Source of the DNA: Varroa destructor
Lineage: Eukaryota > Arthropoda > Arachnida > Mesostigmata > Varroidae
Direction of reading: 5' to 3'
Assembly (NCBI RefSeq): GCF_002443255.2
Contig: NW_019211455.1
Span: forward strand, 4,136,597 to 4,200,596
Length of the DNA: 64,000 nt
Shown: one piece after another, positions 1-13,150 of the stretch
How the letters are laid out: every line of letters begins with the position of its first letter
Position numbering within the stretch: the stretch's first letter is position 1
Translations under genes and position numbers: made by a program
The notes under the pieces: generated by a model
What the model was told of the DNA's origin: nothing
The model's database searches: none
What the model saw: the letters and a program-made list of their open reading frames with translations, nothing else

Positions 1-766
1 AGCGCCAGATGGGCTGAGACACCGTCACCGAGAAAGCACATGTCCACCAGATTTCAATGATAAGCAACGTACGTATGCAAAACAATCATTAAATAGCCTT
101 ATTTATGGTTAACTTTCACATGGGTCAGCCGTTAGATAATCAAGCAATTAAAAACAACGGGTTTATGTCTTTAGTCGCAGCTGCCGGTTCTATGGGTAAC
201 TTCTAGTTTTAGTGGCTCGCAGAGCTTTACTTATAACAACCGAGGTAACAGCGAGAGCGCAGTGGTATGCACTGCGGGCTCATTTAAAAACTGCACATTT
301 TTTTTTTTTCCAAAAATGTCAAAGCTGAGTACTATACCCGGTCCAATCAAACTTTACCTTATTCACATGCCACGTCTGTCTGACCGGCGTGGGCATAATA
401 AAAAAAATCAGTCATTTTTGCTCCCCGTAGGAACGCTTTTTTCATCTAGATGCTACTGCTTGGCTGAGTTTTATTGTATGATAGCACTAGTATAAATCAT
501 AACCATCACGAATTTGAGATACACTTGCCTATTAATCAAGTGTATTACTGTCATTAAATTACTCATCAGAAGTGACTATATTATATATATATAAACCGCC
601 AATACAATTTATATATGTCTTCAAGCATTTCACGTCCGGCTCCGGCACACTTTATTTGTCCAATGTTAACGCGTGCTGAAAATCTCTCTGTGTCTGTGAC
701 GGCAGCTAAAATAGATGACCGATGTCGCGAGCCGACTTGACTCAAGTAATTAAACGTAATCAACAA

Positions 767-769
<3 letters not shown>

Positions 770-811
<42 letters not shown>
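770..811. repeat. (TA)n microsatellite, about 21 units
   Basis: This is an uninterrupted alternation of T and A over about 42 bp. It is self-complementary and could extrude as a cruciform. Confidence 0.95.
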
Positions 812-816
<5 letters not shown>

Positions 817-3322
817 TGTTTGGGCGAAGACTCCACCGCTTTGGCAGTCGCGTGCAAAAACATGCCCCACTACCTCATCAGTATGTAGAGCTACACCTAC
901 TATATTCTTCTAATTGCAGCTTCTGCTACTGTTGAATAATGTTATAGTAAATTGCTTTCAATTAGCGAGTAGGTGAAGGTGCTTGTATATCGTAACTTTG
1001 AAAGAGTTACGATAATAGCGGCATCATTAGCAATGACAAGAGCCGTTCGTATGCTTTGCACGGAGACACCAAAGGGTTTCGTTTGACCTAGACAACATTT
1101 CCACCTGAACGCAAGCCTATTTGAACGTACATATAAACGTGCTCGATCTCTTCCTTCCAAATGGACATAAACAAGCCCTATGGCAAACGCAATCAAATTG
1201 CACCCGGCAGCAACAGGTACAACAACTATTTATAGCACGGAGGCAAAGTGTTTCCGGCAGTGAGTAGATGAACGGGGGCAAATTTGCCTAAAATTCACAT
1301 TTGCACCAATTTACAACGAATCCATTAATAAATTATGGGTGTTTGCCTACTACCAGCTATCAGGAACTAGCGGTGGCAGAACAGCACCAGCTTCAATACA
1401 CTAATAACAGTGTTATCCTTGTAATGTCGATCAGTGATCGACGGACGCATATAAATATCGCTCTTTGTCCTAGTCATCTTTTTCGTCCTTTTTATCACTC
1501 GTCGTCGTTGGGTCGATTGGCGTCGATTGACCTCCATTACAAAGTCCACGTTACCACTGTTGTTGTTGTTGTTGTTGAGGGAATGACAACTGGTCATGAT
1601 GGTTCTTCATTAGGATGCGCGCGCAGACACGCGCGGCCAATCAAAGCTGATTTCAATGGCTCAGCGACCTCGTCGTCGTAGCAACGTTGCACTTTATCGT
1701 TTTACTACGACTCTTATGTCCATTGCTGTTATGATCAGGATAGTTATTATGTCTTTATTATGATCGTCGAAACGGTTACTGCTGCGACGGTGGCGGTACA
1801 CTTATTAAGAAGATGACAGAAAAACCCCTTCGTTGTTGGCCGGTGACGTCGCGACCTATTGCGCGGTCCGTGCAACGCCTGCCAGTGACTCCTCATCACA
1901 AAACCAGCGACAACGACCATGTGAAATCAAAAGAATATGAAATTTATGTGACACAACAACAGCTGCTGCTGCTGCTGCAGCGCCACGATTATAACCGGGT
2001 CTGGTTCCTTCATAAAACAAACAATTTCACGATCGCTTTGCCGTTTGATAATTGAAGGCATCTCCGCAGGTACATCAGTTCGGCCTGTGTTATGTACTGT
2101 GCATGCGGCCTAGTATGTTACGCGGTTTGTGTATATAATCTCAGCGGAACAAGAAAGGGAGAGGTCATTCTGCTTTAAGCAGCAGATACATAAGTGAATT
2201 ATGACAGAAAAATTAAGCCCGCTACTTCACTGTTCAGTAGTACTCTGTCTCTGTCTATGTATGTATGTTAGTTTCTATTCATCCGGACGTGGAATTGGCT
2301 CAATGAACATACATTATATGTGTCTGCATATTATCGTCCATATTGTTTTATTACTGACCGTCGATGTCATTTTTCTTTATCTTTCTATCGATCTACCCGT
2401 CTATATTTTACGTATGTACGTATATTATTCATGAGATACCGGCCTGTTTCGCTATTTTCGCTAGTCCGTCATGCAGAAGAATAGAACCATCCTACGATCC
2501 TATGCACGAATCCTTTCATCGTTAATGCGCACCTGTAATTTACTCTACGCATCCACTAGAGCTCTCGGATCCGTCTTGGTCTATTCATGTTATTTTCTAG
2601 ATAACGGCGATAGAACAACGACCAATCACTGCAACGGTAACATCCGAGACAATATTTCATTAAGATTTCGATCTTTATACATTTTTTGAAAAGAAATCAG
2701 AGATAAACCCTTGCCGGTTGATATCTCATCATTACCTCAGATTTCAGTCAACCGAACTTCAGAGATTCCGCGACGTTTTTGCTACCTTCAAATGGCGCGA
2801 GGTCTTTTTTTTCTCATCAAACGAATAGTAGAGGCTAACTTGCGGCAGGAACTTTTATCTGAATCGCTATACCTACACACGCACACACAAACCCTTCTTT
2901 CTACAGTAGCAAAAAAGCTTGTTTACATCTCGTAGACGAGCCGAATTCGCATCCCTAGCGGGAAATACATCCGCTGATAGTTTTTGACCCCCCTTCCCGA
3001 TTAAAGCAACTAGATGAATCTATGCTGAATAATGGTTGGCTAGGCCGACCGCTAGCGTCACAGCTTCGTTCTTCGGCAAAGATTACTGGCCTTATTTCAC
3101 TGCTGCTACGATTTCAGCAGCTACTACTGATGCCATAGAGCCTCCATCGAGATATCAGATCGTACGTTCTTATACCGTGATGAGGACGAGCGAGCGGCCG
3201 CGTGTTTGTCTTTACGTTCATTCGCTAACATTCTTTCGGCTTCGCAATGAACGTAAGCCTACGCCACTGATCATTGTCTGTGTATATATATATATACTAT
3301 ACATACACATCCGCGGTTAGCT

Positions 3323-3354
3323 GATTCATTCATTCATTCATTCATTCATTCATT
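3323..3354. repeat. (ATTC)n tetranucleotide microsatellite
   Basis: About eight uninterrupted four-base units lie in otherwise unremarkable non-coding DNA. Confidence 0.95.
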
Positions 3355-4082
3355 AAATCACAAAAGCACACTATCCCTTGGTCGCTGATGCTGGGCCGCT
3401 GTTCCATTGTCAACGAACACTGCAGCGGTAAAACCATCAGCAGCAGCAGCAGCAGCAATGACTCTTACGATTCGACTTCTTGGGAACTGATTCCGTCTTT
3501 TTTATGGGAGGTGTACGATGGCTAGCCCGATACGCGCAGTACTTACCAAAAGACAAACAGGCAACATACTGCAGGTACAATATCGGCCTGTCAGGCTGTC
3601 TGTTTGCAGGCGTTTGAAACAGTTAGAATTTCATCTTCACAGATCAGCAGGGTATCACCCACTGATAGACCTCACTTCTGACTGCATTGCATTTTTCTAG
3701 CTTTACTATGAGTCCTGCCGCTACCTTTGCTTCCACCAGAACCGTTGTCGTACACATAGGCAGCGAGGAACGATAAGATTGGCGGCGTTTTCTCAAAGCG
3801 ATTCCCTATCCAGCCCAGTGCAAGTCGACGACATCGCCGTTAGTGGGTCTCAGCCCGCTGTCACTCGCCCGTGGGGTGTCGACGGGAGTTGACAGCGGAG
3901 GAATCCAAATCTAAATGGGTCCGTAATTCCTTCGTTTGTCTCACCGTGTGTCTCAGCAACTTCTTCTGAAATCACTGCGTGCTGGTCTTACCACTCTACG
4001 AGCATTCAACAATTTCTGCATCGCTGGATAGACTCGCTGTAGCTTCTTACTACCGCAGCTGCTTGATGATGACGACAACGAA

Positions 4083-4083
<1 letters not shown>

Positions 4084-4128
<45 letters not shown>
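4084..4128 (+). repeat. (CTG)15 trinucleotide tract
   Basis: Fifteen perfect CTG units make this the longest pure CTG/CAG tract in the window. It lies in a frame that would read poly-leucine on the + strand, but nothing around it looks coding. CTG/CAG tracts of this length are known hairpin formers and tend to vary in length. Shorter CTG/CAG tracts lie at 1,962–1,979, 3,438–3,456, 19,383–19,402 and 20,912–20,934. Confidence 0.95.
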
Positions 4129-4129
<1 letters not shown>

Positions 4130-5080
4130 CCATAAGTGAACAACTGCTCGAGAAGTCAGTGGTAATGGAACTTACCCCCCTCCCCCCCCTTTTTTTTAGG
4201 TTTTCGTCTTTCTTTTCTTTGGTTTAAGACCGTCAAATAATGGAGGTGGCTATCGGTAGGGAGTGTGTCAAGCTCGAAACATGTGATAGACTCTCTGAAG
4301 CGGAGTCCGATATGCTCAGAGAAAGGGCAGACAAAGGGCGAACTGGCAATCAGAGATGCGAAGGCAGCCGGTCAAAAGTTTCTTTACCATCATCGCCGCA
4401 TTCCCGGTAGGCGAATAGTAAGTGCCTTTATCTTGAGTGTCATATCTACCTACAGAGATCAGCTCAGACAGAAGAGTCCTCCTTTAAAAGATCATTCATA
4501 AGACGAAAAACCACAGGAAATACCGTGTATAAATGTGGTATCCGTTTATTGTCGGTCGAAGGAGTAGAAATGCTCGTATCCTATCATGGAATGATGCAAA
4601 TTGTTTACAATATCTTATGCAATTGACTGGATCAGATGTGAAAAGCCCTCGCTCGTAGGTTGGCACAGTGTGAGGCAACATTACCAAGATTGTTGTTATG
4701 TCAACACTGTTTTATCTGTTCCATCAGTCCACAGTCAGATTTTTCGACATATATATTCGTGTGGAAGAAATATATCGTTAGATTTGTCAAGGCTTCGTTC
4801 GTTTGGGCGTGGTAGAGAAGTGTGGATGACGGCCCGAGGTAAAGCTCTAATTAATGCTGTTAGAAAATTGCGTAGATCAGCTGAGAACGATCACGTCGTA
4901 CAGGTGACGCGTGGATACCAGAAATAAGAGGAAAAGCTCGCCAGTTTATTGTCCAGAATGTGTACTTTTGTCTAAGTGGTTAAAGGCACTTTCTGTTTAG
5001 TAATTAAATTTACTGTCCTATTTTACCACGTTTGGATGATCACGAACTTTAGGCCATAATGTATTTAATTATGAATATAC

Positions 5081-5081
<1 letters not shown>

Positions 5082-5116
<35 letters not shown>
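5082..5116. repeat. (TA)n microsatellite
   Basis: About 35 bp of pure TA alternation in an AT-rich non-coding stretch. Confidence 0.95.
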
Positions 5117-5119
<3 letters not shown>

Positions 5120-6250
5120 TAATTAACTTTACAAGATATAAAAGAATTGAAATGAGTACTGAAGTCGCTTTACAATTAAGATTTGAACTCATTTCAACGG
5201 ACCTATATTGTATAATATGCGGGTATTACATGTACTTAATGATTTTCTGTTCAATACAAAGCATGGGGTCATAATTATCGCGAACGGGTCACGCTTAAAA
5301 AACTGTAACTATATCCAATGAGAAATTGCGTGAGTGGATTTCTAATTAATGTCTAGCTTGGAGAGCTCTATTGAAGAACATGACTCAGGTAATAGGTCGA
5401 ATTCCCGCTGATATTGCGTCTTATCTAGCGAGTCATTTTATCGGCGTCATTGGTCGCCGGTGTGCGTCGCAGCTGATACGATTCTAGCTAACTTTCGTAT
5501 TCGTGAAGTGCACCTACTTCATCCCAGATTCGCTGCGTATCGCGGAATGCTGCTAAATGCACAGCTTCATCAGCGACGAAGTCGATATTTCGTTGTAATT
5601 ATGTCGTGCGCTGACAACTATTGCAATCATGAAACAAGTGGCAAAATTAACACAACCCTAGCCCAGAAAGTTCGAGTTTTGGGACCTACGGAGACCTCTC
5701 GTCGAGCCGGTGCCTACGATGGGAAAAATTGCGATGGAATAAGAATGCTGATTGCTGATATCTTTGCTATCACTATATCTGATAGACCAACTGTGTAGAT
5801 TACGTTTCCGATGATTACAGTATTGCTACATAGACGTGCGGCCATATTGCGAAGCCCTAGGACCACTTCAACTTGTCTAATTAGCGGCACGATTACCAGC
5901 GGATTGGAGCTTCATACACACCCATATATGGTTGTAGATGTATGACACATTGTAGCAGAAATTCATGTAGTTAAACGGTTGTCGAGCGGCTCGATTCCAG
6001 TCTACTCTATTATAGTTATAGTAAATGTTTCAGTTATCCTTCATCGAAAACAGAGTAGTGAATGCATACAAAAAAAACTTCAACCACTAATCCTTCATAC
6101 GCATTTTATTTATGTCAAGTTCGCCACCTCAAGTAGTACCCATTTGCTCGGCGCTTCATGTCCATATAAATACAAAGCTAAATATTGCATTGACAAGCAA
6201 TCATCGACTCCGATGTTTCTGTTTGATCAAACACTCGAATATATAGCTCT

Positions 6251-6280
6251 ATGTATGTATGTATGTATGTATGTATGTAT
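6251..6280. repeat. (ATGT)n tetranucleotide microsatellite
   Basis: About seven and a half units of ATGT lie inside a 200-codon open frame. The tract contributes a repetitive Met-Tyr-Val-Cys peptide and is one reason the frame was not accepted as a gene. Confidence 0.95.
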
Positions 6281-9200
6281 ACTCGAAATCTGCACGATAA
6301 TACTCAGCGCCAAGAAAACTGCGGGGCATTTTCGGCCACAAGCGTATAGCCCAAACATTGCTCTCTCTCGCTTTCTTCTCTCGCTCCCAGTTCGGTTCGA
6401 TTACAGCAGTGAAGACCAGAGAATCTTTTTGTTAGTGATAAGCAGACGAAATAAAAAAGATGAAGGGAATAGTAGCGAGAACGAAAGAGGCTCTCCAGAA
6501 GAATCGTTGCTGCTGGCTCAGCCGTACCCTGGTCAGTTACGCATCACGACCAACATACGGACCAGCCCCATGACTCCTTGACGTTACCATCTCTGAAGCC
6601 TTTCTGCTGTTTCCTATCAGCTGTATTGAACAATCTGCAAATCGAAACGCAAATAACGGCTGAACTCTGCTCTATAAATAGCCAGCAACTCTACAATATG
6701 GCCACTGGCCAATAACTAACTGCAAAAATGCTTTCTACTTATTTAGAAAATGTCACTTCTTGTAAAGCTGTTCGTGGTCAACGATGGAAAATAACTATAT
6801 TTTAAATAACTAAACTATTAGTCTTGTGTAACTATCCCGGAAAAGCGGATTAGAGCGGGTGCAATTTACTTGATTCAGGAACAAATAGCCGTAGAATTTC
6901 TCGAATTCAGGTTATTTACCCAGAGTAACTTGAAGGAGTTTACGTTATAGGCCGAGCAGCGTTTCTGGTTTTTTATGGCTTGCGCAAAAAATCAGTCTCG
7001 TCCCCCCCTTCAGATAACGCTGTCGTTGTGAAGAAGGTAATCTTCTGACAAGTACATTGTAAAAACGAAGACATATACTTATGACGGTCAGTCCTTCATG
7101 GCCTTGTGAATCATGTGCCTTTTTCTCAGCTAGTGTAATCGTTGCGCAATGTTGGAGCTATGGCCACAAATAAAAGAAGTACTATATATCCGAGACTGAT
7201 CCAACCTTGTCGCCCCTTCGTCCTCCAACTGCTCAGGACGCACGTCAGGTGGCTGCGTATGATCCTCATCAAACAAAGCGTGTCTGTGTCGCGTGCGTCA
7301 GAACTTTTTGCTCCTTCGTTAAAGCGTGAAGTGCAAACAGAATTTTGAAGTGTGCTTATCGAGGCGTTCAGATGGAAAATCGACACCGCTAATACAAACG
7401 TAGGAGGCAAGAAAGGAGGCAAAGAATAAACGGAAACGCCTTTTTTTTCCACCACAGGCCAAGCGTCAGTCGCTAACGAATCGGACGACAATAGCAGTAG
7501 CTCAAACTAATTTAGATCGCCGAATCGAAGAAGCGAGTGCCGCCTCTAAGAGTTTAACAAGCCGTTGGATTATCTGCTAATGTCGTTTTACTTATTGGTC
7601 ATCCCACGCCCCATTAACAACGCGGACATGTGTATTCTACAGGTAGTCATTCGTTCTATCCGAATCGAATGGCGCCACCTCATTATAACGTGGTCTCATA
7701 TACGTCTCAGATCTAGCCCGGATAGGGTGTACACCGCTGTACACTAATATAGAATAAGACGATCGTTGCTGTGGCTCTCGTTATTAAGTTGAACATAACT
7801 TGCAGTAGAAAACCAGTAGATTTATAGGAAGTTCTCTTGTGGTCGCCAATGCTTGTACGGTATCGACCCTTTTCAGTTCAGTCACCCGCCGTTGACTGTT
7901 TGTTTGTTTGTTGAATTACATAAAATCATCTTCACGTCTTCATGATACATGTTGACCTGCCAGTTCCTAAATATAGCTCCGTCGCCGACAACTCCGAGAT
8001 AGAAGTCGCCACCAAGCTGCTCCGAAATAGCGACGAGCGTTGCTGGACCTCTTCGTAGCCATTATTTGCCTACGTTCGCGCTGCCACCTTCGTAATCGAC
8101 TGATACGACAACAGTAATGCTGCAGAGGAGTAGCGATCGCGATACGAAAACAGCCACTATGACATGTCTGACAGCAAACAGATCTGCGGACGCGCGCGTG
8201 AATGCACAGTGGCTGACTGCCAGAGCCGCCAACAACAACAATCAAACGGAAAAGTCAGGGGAAAAATAAGAAAACAAGTGGCAAACGGCGCCCACTCCGA
8301 AGCGATCGCTGTTGAAGAGAACTTGTTACAAAATTCATTTTCGCGAATTTCACTTGGCCTTTTGCTTTTGTTGCCGCTTTGATGATGGCCTCGCTTGCTA
8401 TTCCTACCGCAAAAGCTTTTAAGGCCTTTTGACTCTGGTGCGCCACTCTGCTCCGAGTGTTGTGTTCGACTCAGAATCGTGGCAGCTGATGGACAAGACA
8501 GAGGCAAATAAGCGAACACATATACATCTGTGTTTGGCTAGATTTTTTCCCCATTCTATTTATTTTCTATTCGTGAGCGAATTGCTTTGTGCAAGTGTCG
8601 AGCGCTTCCTGAATTGAGAGGACAAATGACGCCTGCGTCATACAATGATGACGACATTTCGAAGTACTGCATCGCACGGGGGCGACACTGCACCAAGGAG
8701 CTCGACATAGATCATGCTTCCTGAGCGTTTCGCTAGACTTTACCAGTGACAACGCAGAGCAGAATTTATAGTATCGTAAACACAAGATGGTCCGTTAGCT
8801 GCTGTAATAACAGTAGTCTATTATCTGAATGGCAGCATTTCTTTTTATTTCGTTGATGTATGTATCTTCGGATACGTAGATATTAGTTAGTTTTAATACA
8901 GTTACAATTCAAATAGATTTATTCCAAGGAAAACATTTCGATATGCTAGATAGAGGGAGTGTACGAGATCATTTCCGGTAACCGATGGAAGTTTCCATAA
9001 TTCTGACATGTGAAACCTCCTGAATCACTCCTTATCATGGATTTATTTATGTATCGCCGCAATCGTTGAGTACATCGTTGGAGTTCTATGTTTCTGCTCT
9101 TCGTTTCATTTTTTTTAACCAACTACTTAGCATAAAACTAGATTTAGTAAAATATACAAAAAAAAAAGTCAACCGTTTACGACAGTTTCCATGGTGGCTT

Positions 9201-12200
9201 TGGTGTCCGTAGCGCACTCCTATATCGATATCACCGGACAGCTCTTACAAGCAATCCAGATATTCGACAATATATAGGTCGATTTTGATCAAACAAAAAC
9301 CAAAATAAGGGACACGTCACTCGGTTGTAAACCGATAGCAATCATGGCATTAGTCACATTTAGTCAAGAAAAAAGCGGCCACAGTCATTAAGGGCTTGTG
9401 GCTGTCCGTCACACATCACATACGTCGTAACATTATATAGCTGTTTACCCTACAATACAAGGTTTTACCCTTAACTATGATTTTGAATTAATCGAAAAAA
9501 GAAACAAAAAAGCACGTGGAAAAGAAAGGCGTTCGTAATTCTGAGTGCGGTCATCATGTGGTCCATTTGATGCGTTGTTCCCGTACGCACAATCGCCGAT
9601 CAAGCACTCACAAACGGAATTGCGTTACGCGGTACGGAAACGTTCGATTATTACACGCCGTCATACCTCTTTACCAGGCATACATGAACTCTAATTATAT
9701 CTATGAGCTAGAATTAACTATCAGCCGATGACAACAACCATTGCCAACGAACGAATGCTTCAAGTTCAACAAATTCTAGCACGAACTGGCCAAAATCTGC
9801 CACAGGTATAATACGATTAGTGCAGATAGTAATAATCATGCTTTCCATTGATGCAGTCTTTCGATTCGGCATCGCGTCATCATCCGACATGTAAAATTAA
9901 GGCTTCGCTCGTACTTTGCATGACTTCATTTTCATTTTTCCAGCTATTTTTTAGCGTTTTCTCGTCATTGGTATTGCCGCTAGAGATGACAACACTGTCG
10001 GGCACTGCTCCGCTGTTACTGCCGCAGCCGAAACAATACTGTCAACTATACTTAAGTGTGTGGTACTTGAAGTAATAAAGAGAGAGAGCGACCTGCCATC
10101 CAGAGCTCAACCAGCCGTTCAACTAAGCAGCAGCAGACCGGCAACTTTCTGGAGAAAAATATACAAGCTGAAGTTGTAATAGTAGTTGTAAAAAATTTGT
10201 ACCCGACAAGATGCGCCAAAATCTAGATAGGCACCGACGCCGACCACAGCAGTATGAACGACAAGGAAATGTCGCGCGTGCTGGCGAAAGGTTCCCATGA
10301 ACGGGTGAACTGCGTCCTACTTAAGGAGAATATATTGTCCAGATAGTTTTGTTTCAAATAAATAAAAGAAAAGTCATAGAGAGAAGGACAACCAGAATGA
10401 AAAAAATCAGAGAACCCTAACTAATGATGAACTAATGGGTCCCCTCGCGTTGTCCATTACGTCCCCTACGCGCTCGCTCCTTCTTATCTAATGACCAAAA
10501 GGATTACCGAAAGCAGAATGCAATAAATATTGCGTCGTCCGAAGAGCACTGATTGTATTAAAGTCAAAATCACACTATGTATTTTCTACATCTTCATTGC
10601 CAAACTAAATATGCGCCATTTTTATGATATTTTATTTTTCTGTCAATTTTCTGGTAACACCATAATCCCATCACTGTAGAACTTCTGTAGTTTCTGGGCT
10701 AGGTAGGCTATGCAGCGATTGCGTTAGAATTTCCTATCCGAATTTTATCAGTTTTTGCCAATATAGCTTGGGATGTACATGGTCTGACGTCATCGCTATA
10801 GACGCTCTTCTGTTCACAAGTGTTCAGTGGTTTATTAGTTATTGACGGTAGAGATTCGGATCAATCGTCTTGCCAGATGGCAGCAACCTACCGTGCATCA
10901 GTTCTTTCCAAACACGGAGCGTCGACGTAAGTCTAGCCTTGCCACAGATTATGAAACACGCTTCTTCATTTTGCCTGCTTTTATCCAATCATCTGAAGAA
11001 TAATTCAATTTGGTGATTTTTTTCTAAAGGGTTTTTCAGATGGAAATAGGAGCGACTAGCTTTTTTGTGTCAATTTTTATGGCACCACCCACAGGTCGAG
11101 CCTTTTTTTCTAACCGTAACAAACGTTTCAAGACGGTTTGAAATTCTTCGTGGCTACCCACGTGTCGATCTCGCTAAATTTCTGCTATAATTTCGTTAAC
11201 TTTTCTTCTCGTGACCGAAGGAAGAGCATCGTTTACATTAAAAGTTCTAGAACACAAGCGAGAAAATCATTTTCGAACCATTTTTGTCCGATGAGATATC
11301 TTGGCCATAAATAGCCTCTCATCCTTTTATGGGCCTGATAAGCACTTGTGCCTTTATCATAACACAATTGTAAAATATAGTACATTTTTTCAGAAGTGCT
11401 ACTTGTCCTCGAGGTCTGGGGTGTTCGTATAGGAAAGAGATAAGCATGATCGAGATCTCCGCTTTGTTAACTAGGCATGTCGACGTGTCGTTATCAGATC
11501 AAAAGGATGCAATATAAAATCTTTTTCTTAGTATTTCAGCGCTGGATAGGATGCAGCTTTCACTAGAATATACTGATTGCATACACTGACCGCAAGAAAT
11601 CAACGTGGTTATTTAACAAAGGTTTCTATCATTTAATATATATATATATATATATAAAATTTTTAAAGAAATTTTATATTTCTAGAAGTGGAAGATATTT
11701 CTAGAGACCCTTCGTGAATCAAAAGTATAGCTAGGAAGAAAATGGAAACTAGGTCGTGTCTAAACGAAACGTCTAACGCTTGTACATATTAAGGCTATCT
11801 TTGTTATCTACACAATATTCCTCGTGGAATAAATAATATTACCTTTATAGCCGTGGCGGTTCGTAACTTTATTGCTATTTTAACTGCTACCGCTCAGTTT
11901 TTACACGATATACAGCTTCGTCTACACTTCAAAGTTTATTCAGGAATCCGTACCTACCTGACTCGACGGGTACATGCGCTTGGCCCTCCTCAAAAATGAG
12001 AGTTTGACAATTTCCTCGTTCTTCAATTACACCTTCGGAGGCAAACAAGCAGCTTTGATTTTTTCGTGCTGATTTGTCATAAACAAAGTGACACAGATCT
12101 TTTTTCAGTGGAAATCTAAAGCGCTTTAGCAATACAATATAAAGGAAAATCTGTTTCCTGAATGTGTATGCTACCCTGATGTGTGGTTTCTTCGCTCGTT

Positions 12201-12435
12201 CGTGGACCCTTTCTGCGCAGGCGTCCGCAAACGTGTTAAACTAAGTTCATATGTATATATGTGAAGAGTAGGCTGAACTGAAGACATACGTGGAGGGGAG
12301 CATTAAGTGAGCTTAAATATGTGGTGACAAGACGTTATTCGCTCGACTTTAACTGCTGCGTACCATTCATCGCTTTAGATCAGCCGCACGGGAGCCATCG
12401 TACTTATCGTGGTGGAAACGTTAAACATATGTGTG

Positions 12436-12438
<3 letters not shown>

Positions 12439-12479
<41 letters not shown>
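12439..12479. repeat. (TA)n microsatellite, about 20 units
   Basis: A pure TA tract follows a short GTGTATGT lead-in. Confidence 0.95.
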
Positions 12480-12481
<2 letters not shown>

Positions 12482-13084
12482 TGGAAAGATACACGGGAGA
12501 AGGATATTATCGGTAGCCCGTCACAGTGGTAGCTATTAGAGAAAAAAAAAAAAGAAGACAAAAGAGCCGGCGTAGCTAAGCGACGTCGTACTGGTCGGGA
12601 GGGAGTATGATTACATATATGAGAACACACGCACATGCACCTGCTGTAGCCTACAGACAAATATACCCATGTATAAAGCAGGTTTTCATATACATTAGAA
12701 GCTGAAGTGGAGGACAATTGACGGTTTTCGACGGTTGGCTTACGAGAGCCCATTACGAGCAATTTATTCAGCTCTGAAGTTCTGGAAGAGAGAGCTTCTT
12801 CCGCTTTTCTTCACTTGATCGGGGACTAGCATCGTTCATTTAGGGTCGATTTGTGACGGTTTCTCCTCTTGTTGTTGTTGTTCGCTATCTTAGAAAGAAA
12901 AAAACAAGGCTCGAGGATGGGCTGCTGGCCACCAGCCGCACGGAAGCGCACGGGTAGAATTTCAAGACAAAATTATAAGTTGTGCGCCCTGAAGGGAAAT
13001 AAAATTGTACATATTACCATTACGCCACGTAGCAAAGTTGTGATCATGAAGCGAAGTAACGAAGCACGGAAAATTCAAAAGCAA

Positions 13085-13150
13085 TATATATATATATACA
13101 CACACGCATATATATGTATATATATATATATATACATATACACATATATG
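13085..13150. repeat. Compound TA/CA microsatellite with palindromic core
   Basis: TA runs are interspersed with CACACGC, GTATA…TATAC and CACATATATGTG blocks. The central part reads the same on both strands for more than 20 bp, so it can form a cruciform. Confidence 0.9.

Larger units (their letters stand above)
1..11999. other. Non-coding stretch, possibly SoxF intron or intergenic
   Basis: I see no exon I can support here. Open frames reach 200 codons (5,979–6,581), but they have low-complexity composition, start on non-ATG codons or overlap microsatellites, and none resembles a protein family I recognise. The stretch holds a TA tract (770–811), TTG repeats (1,558–1,578), GCT repeats (1,962–1,979), an ATTC tract (3,323–3,354), CAG repeats (3,438–3,456), a long CTG tract (4,084–4,128) and further TA and ATGT tracts. 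Because the SoxF exon at 35,435 begins inside the HMG box, this DNA may belong to an upstream intron of that gene. That is inference. Confidence 0.5.
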